A stretch of DNA of 64,000 bases from Balaenoptera acutorostrata. Taxonomy: Eukaryota > Chordata > Mammalia > Artiodactyla > Balaenopteridae. How positions within the stretch are numbered: the stretch's first letter is position 1; each line of letters opens with the position of its first letter. Shown in pieces: positions 1 to 12,178 of this stretch. A program made the translations under genes and the position numbers. The stretch lies in the NCBI RefSeq assembly GCF_949987535.1, contig NC_080065.1, positions 38,541,239-38,605,238 on the forward strand, read 5' to 3'. Under the pieces are notes generated by a model that worked only from the letters and a program-made list of their open reading frames with translations, did not search any database and was not told the origin of the DNA.

Positions 1-1466
1 ACAAAGACATTTCCAGAAAATAACTCATGATTACTTAGTTTCAATATTACACTGATAAATATTTAAAGACTACCTTATAAAAAAGTAAGGGGGAAAGTCA
101 TGATTTTAAGGCTTATACTGCAGTTCCTGAAGGATTTTAGTATTTACTTAACCTTTTCCTTATTTAATTTATAATAAAATTACTGTCATCTCTGTAAACA
201 TTTATATAATAATGTTTCATCTACTTTTCCATTAAAAATTGCTAAAATAAATAAGGAGTCCTGGTGAATGAGAGATAATTTAATAAACGTATTTCTTGGT
301 GGAAAACTAATCAAGTCCTGCTATAAATGTATATTTAGAGAGAAGCACAGTAGACAAGCTTAATGACTTAGTCAATGATATGACTTCAGGGAAAATGTTC
401 TTATGCCATATTGGCCATATCTTTTAATACTTGCATTGAAAATAAAATTACATTCCAAGATAATGAGGATTGCGGAATTTGATAATTGGTTTTTTAAATC
501 CTAAATTGATTAACAGCAGTATAAACATACATTTTTAGGTTAAATCTGAGCTTTTTCTTAAACTGAAATCTTAGTTTAAACTAAAATATTTTCCTGGAAG
601 TTTTCCAAATGGGATAGTCGTCTTTCTGGAAATACGAAATAAAGGAGAAAGGTGGGTGGCTGGAATGCAAACCTCTTCAGAGACCTTTCAACCTGCAGCT
701 GTAGTTTATGTATTTTATCCTATTTATCATAGAATTTTTAAAGAATATTTTTAAAATAATTTAGTATTTTTATCCCACTGATTTATTTTTTTAAGCAAGG
801 AAAAAATTTGCTCATAGCCACATAATTTAGCACATTCAGAGCTAATAGTAGATTCCAGGTCTTCTGACTTCTGATGCAGCTTGCCTTTATCATCTTCTGC
901 CTGCTGGCTACTTGTCCTCGGAGTTCCTCAGGAATCTGCATTGGTGTTTATTGAGCATTAAGGATGTACCAGCACTGCTGTGGGTGTCCAGGGTATAATG
1001 ATGGATAGAGTTCACATTCTGACTCAAATTAGCTTTCTCTCCTTGTTCCAATGGGAACTGCCCTTTTGCTTCATCTGCAGCACTGAGTTGCAAGTTTCTT
1101 TTTACTTTGGAAGTTTTAGAGAACGAGAGTGGGGCTCTCATCAGAAACACGTGTGCGAAAAGCTCAGCTGCCTCGTGTGAATGAGGTCTCTGGAAGGTGA
1201 CAGATGATGCAGGTAAGAATGCAACCCGTAAAATATGGACCTAGTCAAGAGAAAGGAACGAAGCAAGTGTGAAGCAGAGGGAAAGCAGGAGGCCCATGAC
1301 CACATTCTGTGGTTGTGTGCTGACAAGACTGAAGGAAGAGCAGACCAGGGATGTCTCAGCCATGTTGCCTCAGTTTTGCCAAGTGTATAATGGGGTCAAA
1401 GAGGGTTGAACTAGGCGATTCCTAGAGTCCTTGGCAGAGGTAATATGCTCAGTTATGAGTGTCTGT
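1..1466. other. AT-rich non-coding sequence, nothing recognised
   Basis: This stretch is AT-rich with scattered poly-T and poly-A tracts. Open frames are short and show no protein-like composition or recognisable domain. I see no SINE, L1 or LTR signature. It is probably single-copy non-coding DNA, or repeats too old to recognise by eye. Confidence 0.5.
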
Positions 1467-1493
1467 ACACACACACACACACACACACACACA
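1467..1493. repeat. (AC)n microsatellite
   Basis: About 13 uninterrupted AC dinucleotides. A perfect dinucleotide run of this length is normally length-polymorphic. Confidence 0.95.
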
Positions 1494-2322
1494 ATGCACT
1501 TGCTAATGTCTGTCATTATGAGTATCTTCTATCTTCTCCACTACAAGTAAAAGAATCTGATTTTTCTTTCCAGACTAGAAGTAACTAGGTCAAAGTGACC
1601 CAAGTGAGTAAATTAAACAGACTGAAAAGGTACACTGGGATGTATTTATTTGGGGGAAAATGATGAAAAAATGAAGTAGGAAAAGATTCTCTTTCCAGGA
1701 ATAATTGTTCCCTGTTGCCAGTTGAGCAACTCTGTGACCTTCTTGAAAATAGAGAATTCTGTAAATAGTGCTGGGATGGTAGGTACTGTGTGACACAGAG
1801 CCTAAGTTAGATATGGTGAAAAGGAATGGAATGATGTTGGTTAATAGTGAGCACCTGAATTAAAAGCAGAACAGCTGGGTCCAGAGGCAGCTGTCAGGTT
1901 GGCAAAGCCAGAGGAGTAACTTTGGACAGTGTTTTTCTTACACTGAATGTAATGATTTTTAGGAACAGGTTTTTTGAAAATATGTCTGTCCATGTTGTGT
2001 AAGGTAAATTTCAATATGAATTTTTAAAGTCTATAAAATGGAATCATTTAATTCTGACTTTATGACAAATTAAATGGTAGTTCCAAATAACTTTGTTCTA
2101 GAAAGAGGCTTCTCTTATCCTGGGAAAGGGGCAGTTTTGGAAGTTTGAGAGAAGACAAATATTGTCTGTTGTCTTCTAACGAATTACTCTCCCACTTTTC
2201 ATTGGGAAAGGTTGGTCCAGGGAACTTATGATAGCTTGATGGGAAGTGGGAAAAGGAAGATTATTCCGTATGTGTATGATCTGTGAACGGTTGATGAAGG
2301 AGGTAAGGTGGTGGGAGGGTGT
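1494..2322. other. non-coding sequence, nothing recognised
   Basis: No coding, RNA or repeat signature is recognisable between the AC microsatellite and the MLT1 LTR. Confidence 0.45.
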
Positions 2323-2661
2323 TGTCTTAATCCATTTGGGCTGCTGTCACAGAACCACAGGCCCAGTGGCTTATAAATAAAAAACTTCTCACAGTTCTGT
2401 AGGCTGGGAAGTCCAAGATCAAGGAGCTGGCAAGTTCTCTTCCTGGTCCTAGGCAGCCATCTCTTTTCTTTGTCCTCAGGTAGCAGAAGGGGCCAGGGAG
2501 CTCTATGGGGTCTCCTTCGTGAGGGCATTGATCCTACTCGTGAGGGTTCCATGCTCCTGACCTAATCACCTCTCAAAGGCCTCACCCCCTAATACAATCA
2601 TATTGGGCATTAGGTTTCAGTATTTGAATTTGGGGGGAACACAAACATTCAGTCTATAGCA
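2323..2661 (-). mobile_element. MLT1-type MaLR solo LTR
   Basis: Read on the minus strand, this matches the layout of MLT1 long terminal repeats (ERVL-MaLR). The LTR start appears at 2661 as the complement of tctatagca, followed by the characteristic 'gtgtccccccaaattc', 'gaggtgattaggtcaggag' and 'tgatcttggacttcccagcct' blocks. It ends at 2323 with the complement of tgtcttaa. No internal retroviral sequence adjoins it, so it is a solo LTR. Divergence is substantial, as expected for a repeat of early placental age. The open frame inside it at 2226-2552 is not meaningful. Confidence 0.85.
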
Positions 2662-2714
2662 AGTGAATCGCACATGTTGGGGTTTTCACGGCAAGCTTTT
2701 GAAATGGGAGAGAT

Positions 2715-2772
2715 GGTAAAATTATCTCCACTTTACAGATAAGGAGATTGAGGCTTAGACCTATTCACGTCT
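2715..2772 (-). mobile_element. MIR SINE fragment
   Basis: The block reading 'ttatctccactttacagataaggagattgaggc' is, in pieces, the reverse complement of the MIR core. MIR is an ancient tRNA-derived SINE. Only the core portion survives. Confidence 0.6.
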
Positions 2773-4707
2773 AGTATGGTCTACTTTGACAGACCAATCC
2801 ATTATCTGTCTCAGCCTATACTGAAGGAGATGCCAGAGAGAGAGGAAAAAGAGTCTCGCAGTGGCAGGGAAAGGGCCCACTTTCTCCTTGCCAGTGCTTC
2901 GGCCACCCTTGCCTCTGCCAGCCAGGTCCAAGCGCCTTGTCTTAGAGCCTCACGAGACCTTCCCCTCTGGCCAGTATTCAGGCATCTTCCTAGAGCCCTC
3001 ATTCCCCTGACAATAGGAACAGCCAGACTCGCAGGCCCAGGGCAGCACCAAGAGGAGAGGAGCCTCCCTGGACCCAGAGACCCAGGACATCCTTAGACGC
3101 GATTCCTCTGATCTCTGCGTCACCCGCAGAACTGAGAAACAGACCTGTTGGTACCAGAACATAAGCATAAGCTGTGTTTGAGTTCCAAGTTTGGACTTTA
3201 CCTGAGCTGTTGCTTCATCTTCTAGCTGTTTACTGATTTTTTTTTTTTTCAGTGTGAGTTATTTTCTGGAAAGTTCCCAGAAAGTAACTGGGAAAGTACT
3301 CAGTGGGGGCGAATATTCCTTTTGTCTTTCAGAAAAGCATGTCGAGAGTTAGCCTGTCTCAACAACCTAATAGTCTCACCTCCTAAATGGGGGTGGGGAG
3401 GAGTATATGTGTGTGTGTAAATGCATACATGCATAAACATATATGCATGTATATTGCTTATTTGCTCAAAACCATGTCTTACAATTAACTGCTATTTCTT
3501 TTCATCTAATATATCAGAAGAATATTTCAATTAGCAAAATATGAGAATCCAAATTCATATTTGTATTCCCAACAGATTTCCTTCAGAATCTGGTGGATCA
3601 TTCCACCTATAACAGTAGTTGGATGCAGATGGATGTTCTATTTGTATCCCATTGCTGCCTCATTCAAATGAAATGTGAGTTTTGGTCATTCCAAAGCCCA
3701 TCAGTGCCTTTCTGATGATTAGAGCTAATCACCATACACTCCTTTCAGAGTAACTTTCTAGAGAGAAATCCTTAACTTTGAGACTAGTTTGCCACAGACC
3801 CTAGTCCTAGACTGAAAGATCTCGCCTTCTGTGAGGTTCATTGTAAAACAGAAACGCCCTCTGCCCCTTAGGGCTCTGGCTCCATGTAGTTCTGCGTATT
3901 TCTTATTCAGCTGGAGGAATACTGAATTCAGTTTGAATCTAAACTTGGAGTAAAATACCACTCAGTAGAGCTGCTTCTGTGACCACTTTGCCTTCCAACT
4001 TGCATTTCCTTCTTTCCCTATCACCCCACATTCTTGAGGAGTTTGTTTATAGCTTTTGTGGACTGGCTTTAATTATGTTTCAAAAATTCATTGCACCGAA
4101 CCTATTAGGATAGTGCACTGAGAATATCTATTGAGCTCCAGCAGACTCACTGACTGGGAATGCGTTTGGGGAGAAACCTGGAGCAAGGTAGCAGGTCCTG
4201 AGATTGCTTATTTGTGAGGTTAGGAGTTTCTGTTTATACTTTTGTAAGCTGCCTGCAAATATTTGAGGACCTTTCTGTCCCTACCTTCAACTGGGCCGGT
4301 GCTTAGCTCTGGAATAGTCTGCATCTTGATGTTTTTCCTAGGAAATGTGTTTTCCCTTTTCCCTCAGATTCCTGGTGCCCGGTGTAGCCCTTTTTTGATT
4401 TGCTCTTGTTCTGGCAATAGGTCAACTGGCTCTCATGGTCCTTAACGTTTTGGGTAAATACTTCCAACAGTGGTGACTGGAAGGGATCCAAATCAATTCA
4501 AGGCATTTGCATCCACTCTGTGTTTAAGGAGTTGGATCTTAGTGATATTTTTTCCCTTGGTTAGTGACTTAAGAAATATGACTGAAAGGAGAAGCTACTA
4601 TCTGAAGAACTAATGGAAAATCAAGCAAAATTCACTTATTATGTAAGGAGTGTGGTCGGTGACCTTCCTTACTACCCAGATGTTGTGCCATTGGATCATG
4701 TGTAGAG
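2773..4707. other. non-coding sequence, nothing recognised
   Basis: Contains a short TG/AT-rich patch near 3400-3460 and a poly-T run near 3238-3250. Overlapping frames on both strands at 2776-3168 come from a moderately GC-rich stretch and have no recognisable domain or splice context. I saw no gene. Confidence 0.45.
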
Positions 4708-4908
4708 AGTATGGAATTGCAGTTAAGTGCACACATGGAAGACGCAGACTGCCTAGGTTCAAAGCCCAGCTCCACCACTTGCTAGCTATACAGTCCCTGG
4801 CTGTATTAGTTAACCTTTCTGTCCCTCAGTCTAGTTTTCCTGAGGATTAAATGAATTAATATTTGTTAAGTGCCTGGAACTATGCCTGGTCCATTGTGTG
4901 TACTCCAT
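4708..4908 (+). mobile_element. MIR SINE
   Basis: Follows the MIR order: 'agtatggaattgcagttaag', then 'gactgcctaggttcaaagcc', 'cttgctagctat', a decayed 'cctcagt' block, 'gaggattaaatgaattaat' and 'agtgcctgg'. This is a nearly complete tRNA-derived ancient SINE with typical divergence. Confidence 0.85.
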
Positions 4909-5945
4909 GTCTTTGTTTAAATACTTGATGTTGGGATTGTTGTTCAGATGGAGGAGACAAGGGTCTTGAGAGGCTCCCGCGTGTTTCTACCGTAACAGAG
5001 TCAGTCAATGGTGGAGACAAGAATACTTTCACTGCCCAGTGCCCTAGTGGAGAACTATAGCTCTTAAGAGTGATGTGGGGAATGAAATACCCTGATGAAA
5101 ACCAATCAACATTATTAAAGGGAGGGTGGGAGCATGGGAACTAATGATTTATTTATCCAGTGGCTTAGTCAATAAGTAACTATTTAATGCTTACTATGGG
5201 CCTTTGGCACTATGTTAACATGGTGGAGATAATGATAAAAATATAAAAGAGATTTATAGAACATTTACTTAACCTGGGCAAGATGTCTTTTTTTTTTTAG
5301 GGCTGGTGACCATTCCACTGAGTACTCTCTTGTCTTAAATTATAGGACAACTTCTGTGTATAGCACGGTACAGAACAGCATTTAGCTATTCTAATGGTAT
5401 AGCATTTAGCAGAATTTGAAGATGAATTTGCTGACCTTAGGTTGGAAAACTGCAAAAGGTCAATGGAGGGATTATGGTGGGATTCCATCCTTTAAACATC
5501 TACTGAAAGATGATCATTGTAAGATGCTTTAACTACTTTTGGAGACATGATATTCTCTTCTTAGAGAACCTAGTTTAGAGAATGTTCTTGTTTTAAATGT
5601 AATTGGCCATGAGCTTAATTTGAACCAAGAGTTGGGCCTATTCCACACACACCCCCCCCATTAGCTCAATTGTGGATTGTACAAATGCTGTTGGACAGAA
5701 ATAGAAGTATCTGGTACAAATATGCATAGTCAGACCACATCTAGGTTAATGGTTTCAGATATAGGTGAAATGCTTTAAGAAGGATATTGACAAATTGGAG
5801 GACATTTAGAAGGCGGTGCCAGGATAGTGAAAGGGCAAGAAACCATGCCAAATGGTTAACAGTATAAAGAGAAGTAGCTGCCTCAGTGGAACTTGATATG
5901 TTGTTCATAAGGGTTAAAAGGACTGTCATTGTGGAGTAAGAAGAG
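4909..5945. other. non-coding sequence, nothing recognised
   Basis: AT-rich. A weak MIR-like match near 5155-5215 is not strong enough to call. There is a poly-C patch at about 5652-5660. Confidence 0.4.
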
Positions 5946-5958
5946 GAGGGTTATTCTT

Positions 5959-6438
5959 TTTTTTTAATTCTACTGAAGTAGAGTTGATTTACAATGTTAA
6001 TTTCTGCTGTACAGCAAAGTGATTCAGTTATACATATATATATATTCTTTTCCCATTATGGTTTGCCACAGGATATTTCATATAGTTCCCTGTGCTATAC
6101 GGCAGGACCTTGTGGTTTATCCATACTATGTACAATAGTTTGCCTCTGCTAATCCCAAACTCCTAATCCTTCCCTCCTCCATCCCCCTTCCCCATCCCCT
6201 TTGGCAACCACAAGTCTGTTCTCTATGTCTGTGAGCCTATTACTGTTTCATAGATATGTTCATTTGTGTCAACTTTTAGATTCCACATGTAAGTGATATC
6301 ATATGGTATTTGTCTTTCTCTTTCTGTCTTACTTCACTTAGTATGATAATTTCTGGGTCTATCCATGTTGCTGCAAATGGCATTATTTCATTCTTTTTAT
6401 GGCTGAGTAATATTCATATATATATATATTCCACAGAA
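5959..6438 (-). mobile_element. 5'-truncated L1 with target-site duplication
   Basis: A 3'-terminal L1 fragment on the minus strand. It starts with a poly-T (the A-tail), continues through the L1 3' UTR ('ctgtacagcaaagtgattca') and reaches the end of ORF2 ('ttttatggctgagtaatatt') before truncation in a (TA)n stretch. The 13-bp sequence gagggttattctt flanks it exactly, at 5946-5958 and 6439-6451. That is a classic TSD and fixes both boundaries. The element is non-autonomous. Confidence 0.95.
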
Positions 6439-6451
6439 GAGGGTTATTCTT

Positions 6452-7815
6452 GGCTCTTCCAGAGTAGGAGTGGTAGATGAGGGACTAAGGCCTAGAAGTG
6501 GAAAAATATAAGGAAGATTTTCTGAACATCAAAATCAAACTCCAAGGAATGGCCTGCCATATAAGCAGGGGATCTCTGAGAGTAGATCTATTCATTTACA
6601 GCCAGACGAACAAGCTTCTGAGCCCTGGGGACTAGAGTCCTACTCCTATGGGAGGTTCAACCAGATCACCTCGGAGGTTCCGTACATTCTAAGTATCTGA
6701 AATATAAGTGATTTCATGACTTGGATGTCACCTCCAGTGCTGCCCTTAACGCTGGTTACTCTGAATAATGTTAAAAGTCAGTGTATGACTAAAGACTGGA
6801 TGAATTGCTGTGACCATCAGCATGATTTTTGCCATATAAGCAGTTGAGGCTAAGAGTGAAACAGTTCCTTTCTAAGCGGGAGAGGTATGAATGGCGTAAA
6901 GATCAGATTTCTCTGTGGCTGGAAAGAATTTGCTTTCTGGGTCTTATTGGATACATTGTAGGTCATAACCAGAACCTAATTAGGTGTATTGCACAACGTG
7001 CATTCTGAAGATAAGGGCTTATTCTTGGGCTAAGCTCAGAAAGCTGGTAAATGGACTGGAATGGTCTACTGAAACATATCTGCCCACCAGCGTGCTTCTG
7101 AGAGGGCCTCTCTTCTGACTGTGGAAGTGCCTGGTCTAGGGGGCGATGTGCTCCAGCTGCTGTCAGGGAGAGCCAGTCACTTGCTGGGTGTAGCCAGGGC
7201 TGGACCTTTGTGAGACACCTTCTGTGAGAGGTGTTGCAGGTAGCCCCAGAAGCAGGCAGAGGTCTTTGGCAAGTTATTTCTGAAGGAAGCATTATTTCTC
7301 TGACCTGAGCTGAGAACTACAATAAAAGGTCCTCTTTGAATTTAAGTTCCTTTTTTTTAAAGAGTGAAGTGAATTTTGATCACTAAAGGTAACCTTCTAT
7401 GAAGGAGAACATTATGGTAGTATGAACCCTATTGGATGCTCAGACAAGACCATCAAGGAGGTGTGAGTAGTATTTTGAGGGCTGAGATCCTGTATTTTTA
7501 GGAACAATATTTTAATTTTCTACAATATTTTTCACTTTTTGATTTTGAATTATTATTTCTCTTTTGAGAATTTAAGTCTTTCTCAGGGTTAAGGGGAACC
7601 AGTAAAGGGAGTTAGGCTTATTCTTGGGCTAGCATTTCCCCCTCGGTGGGCTGTAATGCAGGCAGCGGAGATTTAGGGTACGAGCAGAGGCAGGTGTGAT
7701 GTGATGCTGTAGAAACCGAAGGCTCAGAGCCCCTCACTTGCACAAGCCCCTTCCAGAGTCCTGGGAGGGATCCTAGCAATGTGTTGTCCTGGTCATTTTT
7801 TTGGTAAACACTGCA
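6452..7815. other. non-coding sequence, nothing recognised
   Basis: No recognisable gene or repeat. The 109-codon minus frame at 6963-7292 shows no domain and has no support from neighbours. Confidence 0.4.
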
Positions 7816-7860
7816 GAATATAATGCAAAATATAATGCAAAATATAATGCAAAATATAAC
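7816..7860. repeat. 12-bp minisatellite, about 3.7 copies
   Basis: The unit aatataatgcaa is repeated head to tail and ends in a partial copy (aatataac). Units are almost identical, so the expansion is probably recent. It is far too short and lacks spacers to be a CRISPR-like array. Confidence 0.9.
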
Positions 7861-8791
7861 GAATCAGAAATTACCTCTGTAGCAGAGTCAGCCAAAACGT
7901 CAGAGATGTGAGTGAAAGTGAACTGAGATCTGTATTCCTACCGGTCTCTGACAGTGGGAAACAGCTTTTTAATCTCATCTTTAAGGTCTGTTTTGAATAG
8001 GAATGTCCTTTGCATGGTATAATTTTATGTATTTTGGTTAAGAGAAATACATCAGACTAAATATTAAAAATCATGAATTCTTAAAAGTAGTGCATGCAAA
8101 TCGACAAAGAGTTAAATATGAAAATAATGAGAAACTGCTGATGGAAGAGAGAAGTTGTTTAACTGTATTCTCCTTTTTCCCCTGCTACTTTACATAATTA
8201 TAAAACCTTTGCCTAAAGTTCCCTTCTGAGGGAGAAATACGGCCAACAGAAATTCAGCCAAAATTGGAGGCAATTTACAGTGCTTCAGGGTGGTACTGTC
8301 TCTGATAGGCTATCAGTGGAATCCTGTGAGGCGAGGGTCTCTTTTCTGCCTTCTTTCCATCTCTCCTCATACACTTGTGGTTCTTGTTAGCATTCATACT
8401 TACTCTCTTTTTAATTGTCCGAGTACGTAGTTTGCAAATGAGAAGTCTGTCCAAGGAGCCTGAGCTTGGTGAATAAAGGTTCCTTTCAGCCCCATCTGTG
8501 AGTTTACGACTCTGTGAGATCTTAAAGATGTATTTTATTTGGACATGTAAAAAGTTTCTTCATAACATTCAAAATAAATACCTTATTGACAGTGATAAAG
8601 ATTATTGAGGAAAGGGATAATCATTCATGATATCAGCTGTTTCCCAAATGATACCTAGTTAACATGTTAGGGAAGGGAACCAAATCTAAAAGTGATGCCC
8701 ATTTAATGAGGCCAAGTGATGTAGCAAGAACTGGGAAAAACTTACAAAGGGAAGTCTTAGCCGGTGTCTAAAACAGTATCATTAACATAAA
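7861..8791. other. AT-rich non-coding sequence
   Basis: No gene or repeat recognised. Confidence 0.4.
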
Positions 8792-8925
8792 GACAGGTCG
8801 AGCAGCTGTTTGATCAATTCGCTCAGATCTGAACTCTCAAAATTCAAACACTGTCATTCTGTCAGAGCGCTGTCAGAGAAATGATTAAAAACCAACAATT
8901 GTCATTGTTGGCTATGTTGTAATCC
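8792..8925. promoter_or_regulatory. candidate conserved enhancer-like cluster
   Basis: A dense set of transcription-factor-like words outside any recognised repeat. There is an E-box CAGCTG near 8803-8808. Three CTGTCA words (MEIS/TGIF TALE-homeodomain type) lie at about 8851-8875, and a fourth TGTCA is at 8900. ATGATTAAA lies at about 8881-8889. An inverted repeat ccaacaat-tgtc-attgttgg at 8892-8911 puts two SOX-type AACAAT cores face to face. The words are seen directly; regulatory function is inference. The SOX core spacing is a little tighter than the usual SOX9/SOX10 dimer spacing. Confidence 0.3.
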
Positions 8926-10099
8926 TGAGCTATATTCCAGGGGTAGGATTTGACTCCGTTTTTATCTTGTGTTTAGAACCGGCAATGGCTGTCTCTGCGC
9001 TCAGCACAGTGTAGGTGCTTAATATCTGCTGGCAGCGTGTAGACTGATTAATGGTGGTAAAGGCATATCCTAAACACCCTGCTCTGGGGAGTTTGTGGCC
9101 CTTTGGAGTTTTCATGCTGTGGACATCCTTAAAAAGCCCAGAAAAGGCATCTTTATAGACGGGTATGTGACTCATTCCATGTGAACTCAGAACTCAGTGA
9201 AATGCCGTTCTTTGAGCTAAACTTTCAAGACTCATGTACATGGCATACAACTCATTAACTGAAAATATGATTCATACTTTACCTTAAGTAGGGCCACAGG
9301 TGTCTACTGTTAGGATGCCCTTTTAGTCTGGTAGTGTGGATGGTTTTCAGAAGTTGTAAAAAAGTGATCAGAAATAAACACTTCGCAGAAGAGGGAGGTT
9401 TGATTTTTGTGATTGATCAGCCTGTTGCCTTAGTCCTGGAATCATGAAATCTGATAAAAATGAAAAGATGCTTTCTTTGCATTCTCTTCCAGAAATACAG
9501 AGGCTGCTGCTCTTCTGTCTTAAATGTCAACCATGCTGCCCTGAGGAGAGCTCAGAACTGCTTTTAAATTCAAGGGGACAACTGCTTTCTGCTCACTCAG
9601 GTCCTCTGAGGCCTGATCCAAGACAGGAAAAGGGTGCTTGGCAGGGGCTCTTTACCAGAGATTCAATATACGAATTTTACTATGAGAATGAAAAGTTGGC
9701 CCACTTATAAAAGGTTAATCGAAAGTTCACCGTAGGGTGTTCTTCCTTTCCTCTGATGGAATCAATTTAAATTCTGGCCTCTGAGCAGCAAGATTTATTT
9801 TTCAAAGAGGCAAGCACCCTTCTGCCAAGTGGCCCCAGAAACGCCTGTAATCTCATGGCAGGAATATGGAAAATGGAAAGGTTAGACACTCCGAGGACAA
9901 TTGACATCCCTGGTTCTTTTACTTTAAAGACAGCCAGGGAGAATTCTGAGATAGGCCTTTACCCAAAGTTCAGTATTTATGAACTGTTGATAAAATTACA
10001 CCATCAAATTTGCCCATTATTTTCAGGCTGCTGAAAATTGTTTGAAAAAAATCAGTCTTAGAGCTAGAAAAACACCTATCCCCCTGTCATCAATCTAGC
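8926..10099. other. non-coding sequence, nothing recognised
   Basis: The 88-codon plus frame at 9444-9710 was considered. It has no recognisable domain or neighbouring splice structure, and I treat it as chance. Confidence 0.4.
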
Positions 10100-10345
10100 A
10101 TCTGCAAACCCACGCTGGGCTGTTCCATTCCCACACTTCCTCACTCTCTACCTGTATGGTCTCCATCTGTTGAATTTTCTCACTCCTTGGGGTCTAGCTC
10201 AACTGTACCTTCAACATGAAGCCTTCCTTGTTTTTCTTGTTTAGAATTAGTTGCTAATTCTTCATTGTTCTCTAAGCATTCTGTATATTATCAATACCCT
10301 TATCATAGCCTTTACCATAATATGCTGTGTACTTGTATACATATC
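10100..10345 (+). mobile_element. L2 LINE fragment
   Basis: Shows the L2 3'-region phrase order: a decayed 'tgttccattcccacacttcc' block, 'ggtctagctcaactgtacct' and 'gaagccttcctt', followed by the AT-rich tract that precedes the L2 3' end. It is heavily diverged, as expected for this ancient LINE. Confidence 0.65.
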
Positions 10346-10935
10346 TTTTTTCCCCTGCCTTGTTGTTTGAATAAACGAATGCTAGGTCCAACTTTACAGA
10401 AGAGAAAATGAGCTCTGAAGATGTTTCATAACTTGCCCAGGGCCACACGGAGTTATGGGTTTCACTGAGTCTGAGTTTTGTTCCAGTATATTTTCTCCCC
10501 AATTTTAATGCAGATAAACCTTTTCTCTTTTGCTTAATTTGATTGATTCTATACATACATACATGCATATATAAATACACATCACACACACATATATAAA
10601 ACATATAAACAGTCCCTTTATTATAGTAAAGCTGTCTTTCCAGGGCCCTAGTTGGTTATATGAAGATCAGAATGGAGTTTTACATAGACTCATTATTACC
10701 GTGTAGGGAAATTACACTCAGAAGCCAGCTCACAAGAAGACTGCTAATTCGGAAAGGTATGCTAACTAGCTTCACGTGGGCCTGGTGCAGCTCAGCTAGC
10801 TTTTCACTAATTCCTCACCTCCATCCTACATTCCTCCCTGCAGCTGTTCTAAATCTCCAGCCCTGAAGTCCTGGACCCACACTCTTGTTCTCAGCAGATG
10901 ATGTGGTTTACTGCTTTAACTGAGATGATGTAGGT

Positions 10936-11110
10936 CAGGGGTTCTCAAACCTTAATATGTTTAAAAATCACATGGCGGGCTTTGCTATAACGTAGCTTCC
11001 TGGGCCTTAGCCCCAGAGATTCTGATTCGGTTGGTCAGGGTGGGGCTCCTGAATTTGCTTTTCTAATAAACTCGCAGGTGCTACCAGAGGACCACACTTT
11101 GAGAACCCTG
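10936..11110 (+). mobile_element. MER5A-type hAT-Charlie DNA transposon relic
   Basis: Terminal inverted repeats are visible: caggggttctcaaac at the left and gtttgagaaccctg-like (tttgagaaccctg) at the right. The interior matches the MER5A layout ('cagagattctgattcggttgg', 'ggggctcctgaatttgc' in order). The flanking octamers atgtaggt and atttagtc agree at 5 of 8 positions, consistent with a decayed 8-bp hAT target duplication. Non-autonomous and inactive. Confidence 0.88.
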
Positions 11111-11407
11111 ATTTAGTCCATCTTATATGATAGGGTATCTTCTCCAATACAAAACCTCTCTCAATTTTTATCCTTCCTCTGTTCTCTGAATTCTGACCCC
11201 CAGAAGGCTTATTCTCTTCTCAAGCTGAACCTTTTCACCACCAGTTTTTATCCCACCTCCTTTTGTCTGTTTCAGGACCTTGCTCCAGCATTTAACCCAT
11301 CTGTCTTTGTGCATCTTTGACATCATCCACTCCGTTGCCTTTATTCCTCTACTACTTTACTAACAAAACTGCTTAAATTTCCTCTCTCAGGTGTACTGTT
11401 TAAGGTA

Positions 11408-11634
11408 CACTCGACCCTTGAACAAAATGGGTTTGAACTGTGCAGGTCTTCTCATACTCAGATGTTTTTCAATAGTATTGATAGGCACTGCAGTACTACA
11501 CGATTCGTGATTGGTTGAATCCATGGATATGGAAGGAACCGCAGATACAGAGCGCCAACTATAAGTTATACTCAGGTTTTCAACTGTGTGTAGAGTCGGC
11601 ACCCTTAACTCCCACCTTGTTCAAGGATCAGCTG
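11408..11634 (+). mobile_element. Tigger/MER2-type DNA transposon relic
   Basis: The left end reads cactcgacccttgaacaaa and the right end is its inverted counterpart (ttgttcaaggatcagctg). Between them are the 'gggtttgaactgtgcagg' and 'ggttgaatccatggatatgg' blocks typical of short Tigger-derived MER2-class elements (TcMar superfamily). A TA dinucleotide precedes the left end at 11406-11407, as expected for this superfamily; the right-hand TA looks mutated to TG. The open frames here on both strands are not genes. Confidence 0.8.
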
Positions 11635-12163
11635 TGCATAGCTGTGTCTAATGATTATAAACAAATTAATATTTCTGTAAGAATACATGACCATTTTAGT
11701 TGTCTAGGAACTGCAGTTTGGCTTGCAGACAGCAGAATTAAGCCAAGTTTATTTCTTTTTAATGGAGGTGGATGGAAGAGACTAATGACACATCACAAAA
11801 GAGAGTGAACTTGAACCTCCCAGTATCCTAATGAAGGACGGTCCCTCTAGGTATTCAAACAGCACACGTGGTTCAGCGACCCGAATTTGCTCCCCTCTGA
11901 GGCATTGCGGTACAGGTGTGCCAGGCAGAGGCACTCCTGCCTACTGTAAGCAGTTAGAGGTGGGATCAGTGAGGACTAAGTGTACTTTGGAAATTTCACA
12001 GTGAGCTACTTCGCATTCTGATTGTTCTCCTTACTTCAGAACTTTGCGTAAGGATGCTTTGTCCATTCTTCCAATCATCACTTACACTTTTCATTTGTGT
12101 TATCACTTCATTAACCTTGATTATGAATTATTAGCATACCCAGTCATACTTATGGGACTCATT
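11635..12163. other. non-coding sequence, nothing recognised
   Basis: No gene or repeat identified between the Tigger relic and the SINE. Confidence 0.4.
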
Positions 12164-12178
12164 TCTAGCTGTGTTCTT

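Noticed and set aside
2776..3168. Overlapping frames on both strands in a GC-richer patch
   Set aside because: No known domain, no clear splice sites and no conserved reading frame between strands.
7816..7860. Short regular repeats resembling a CRISPR array
   Set aside because: Units are contiguous with no spacers, and the DNA is mammalian. It is a minisatellite.
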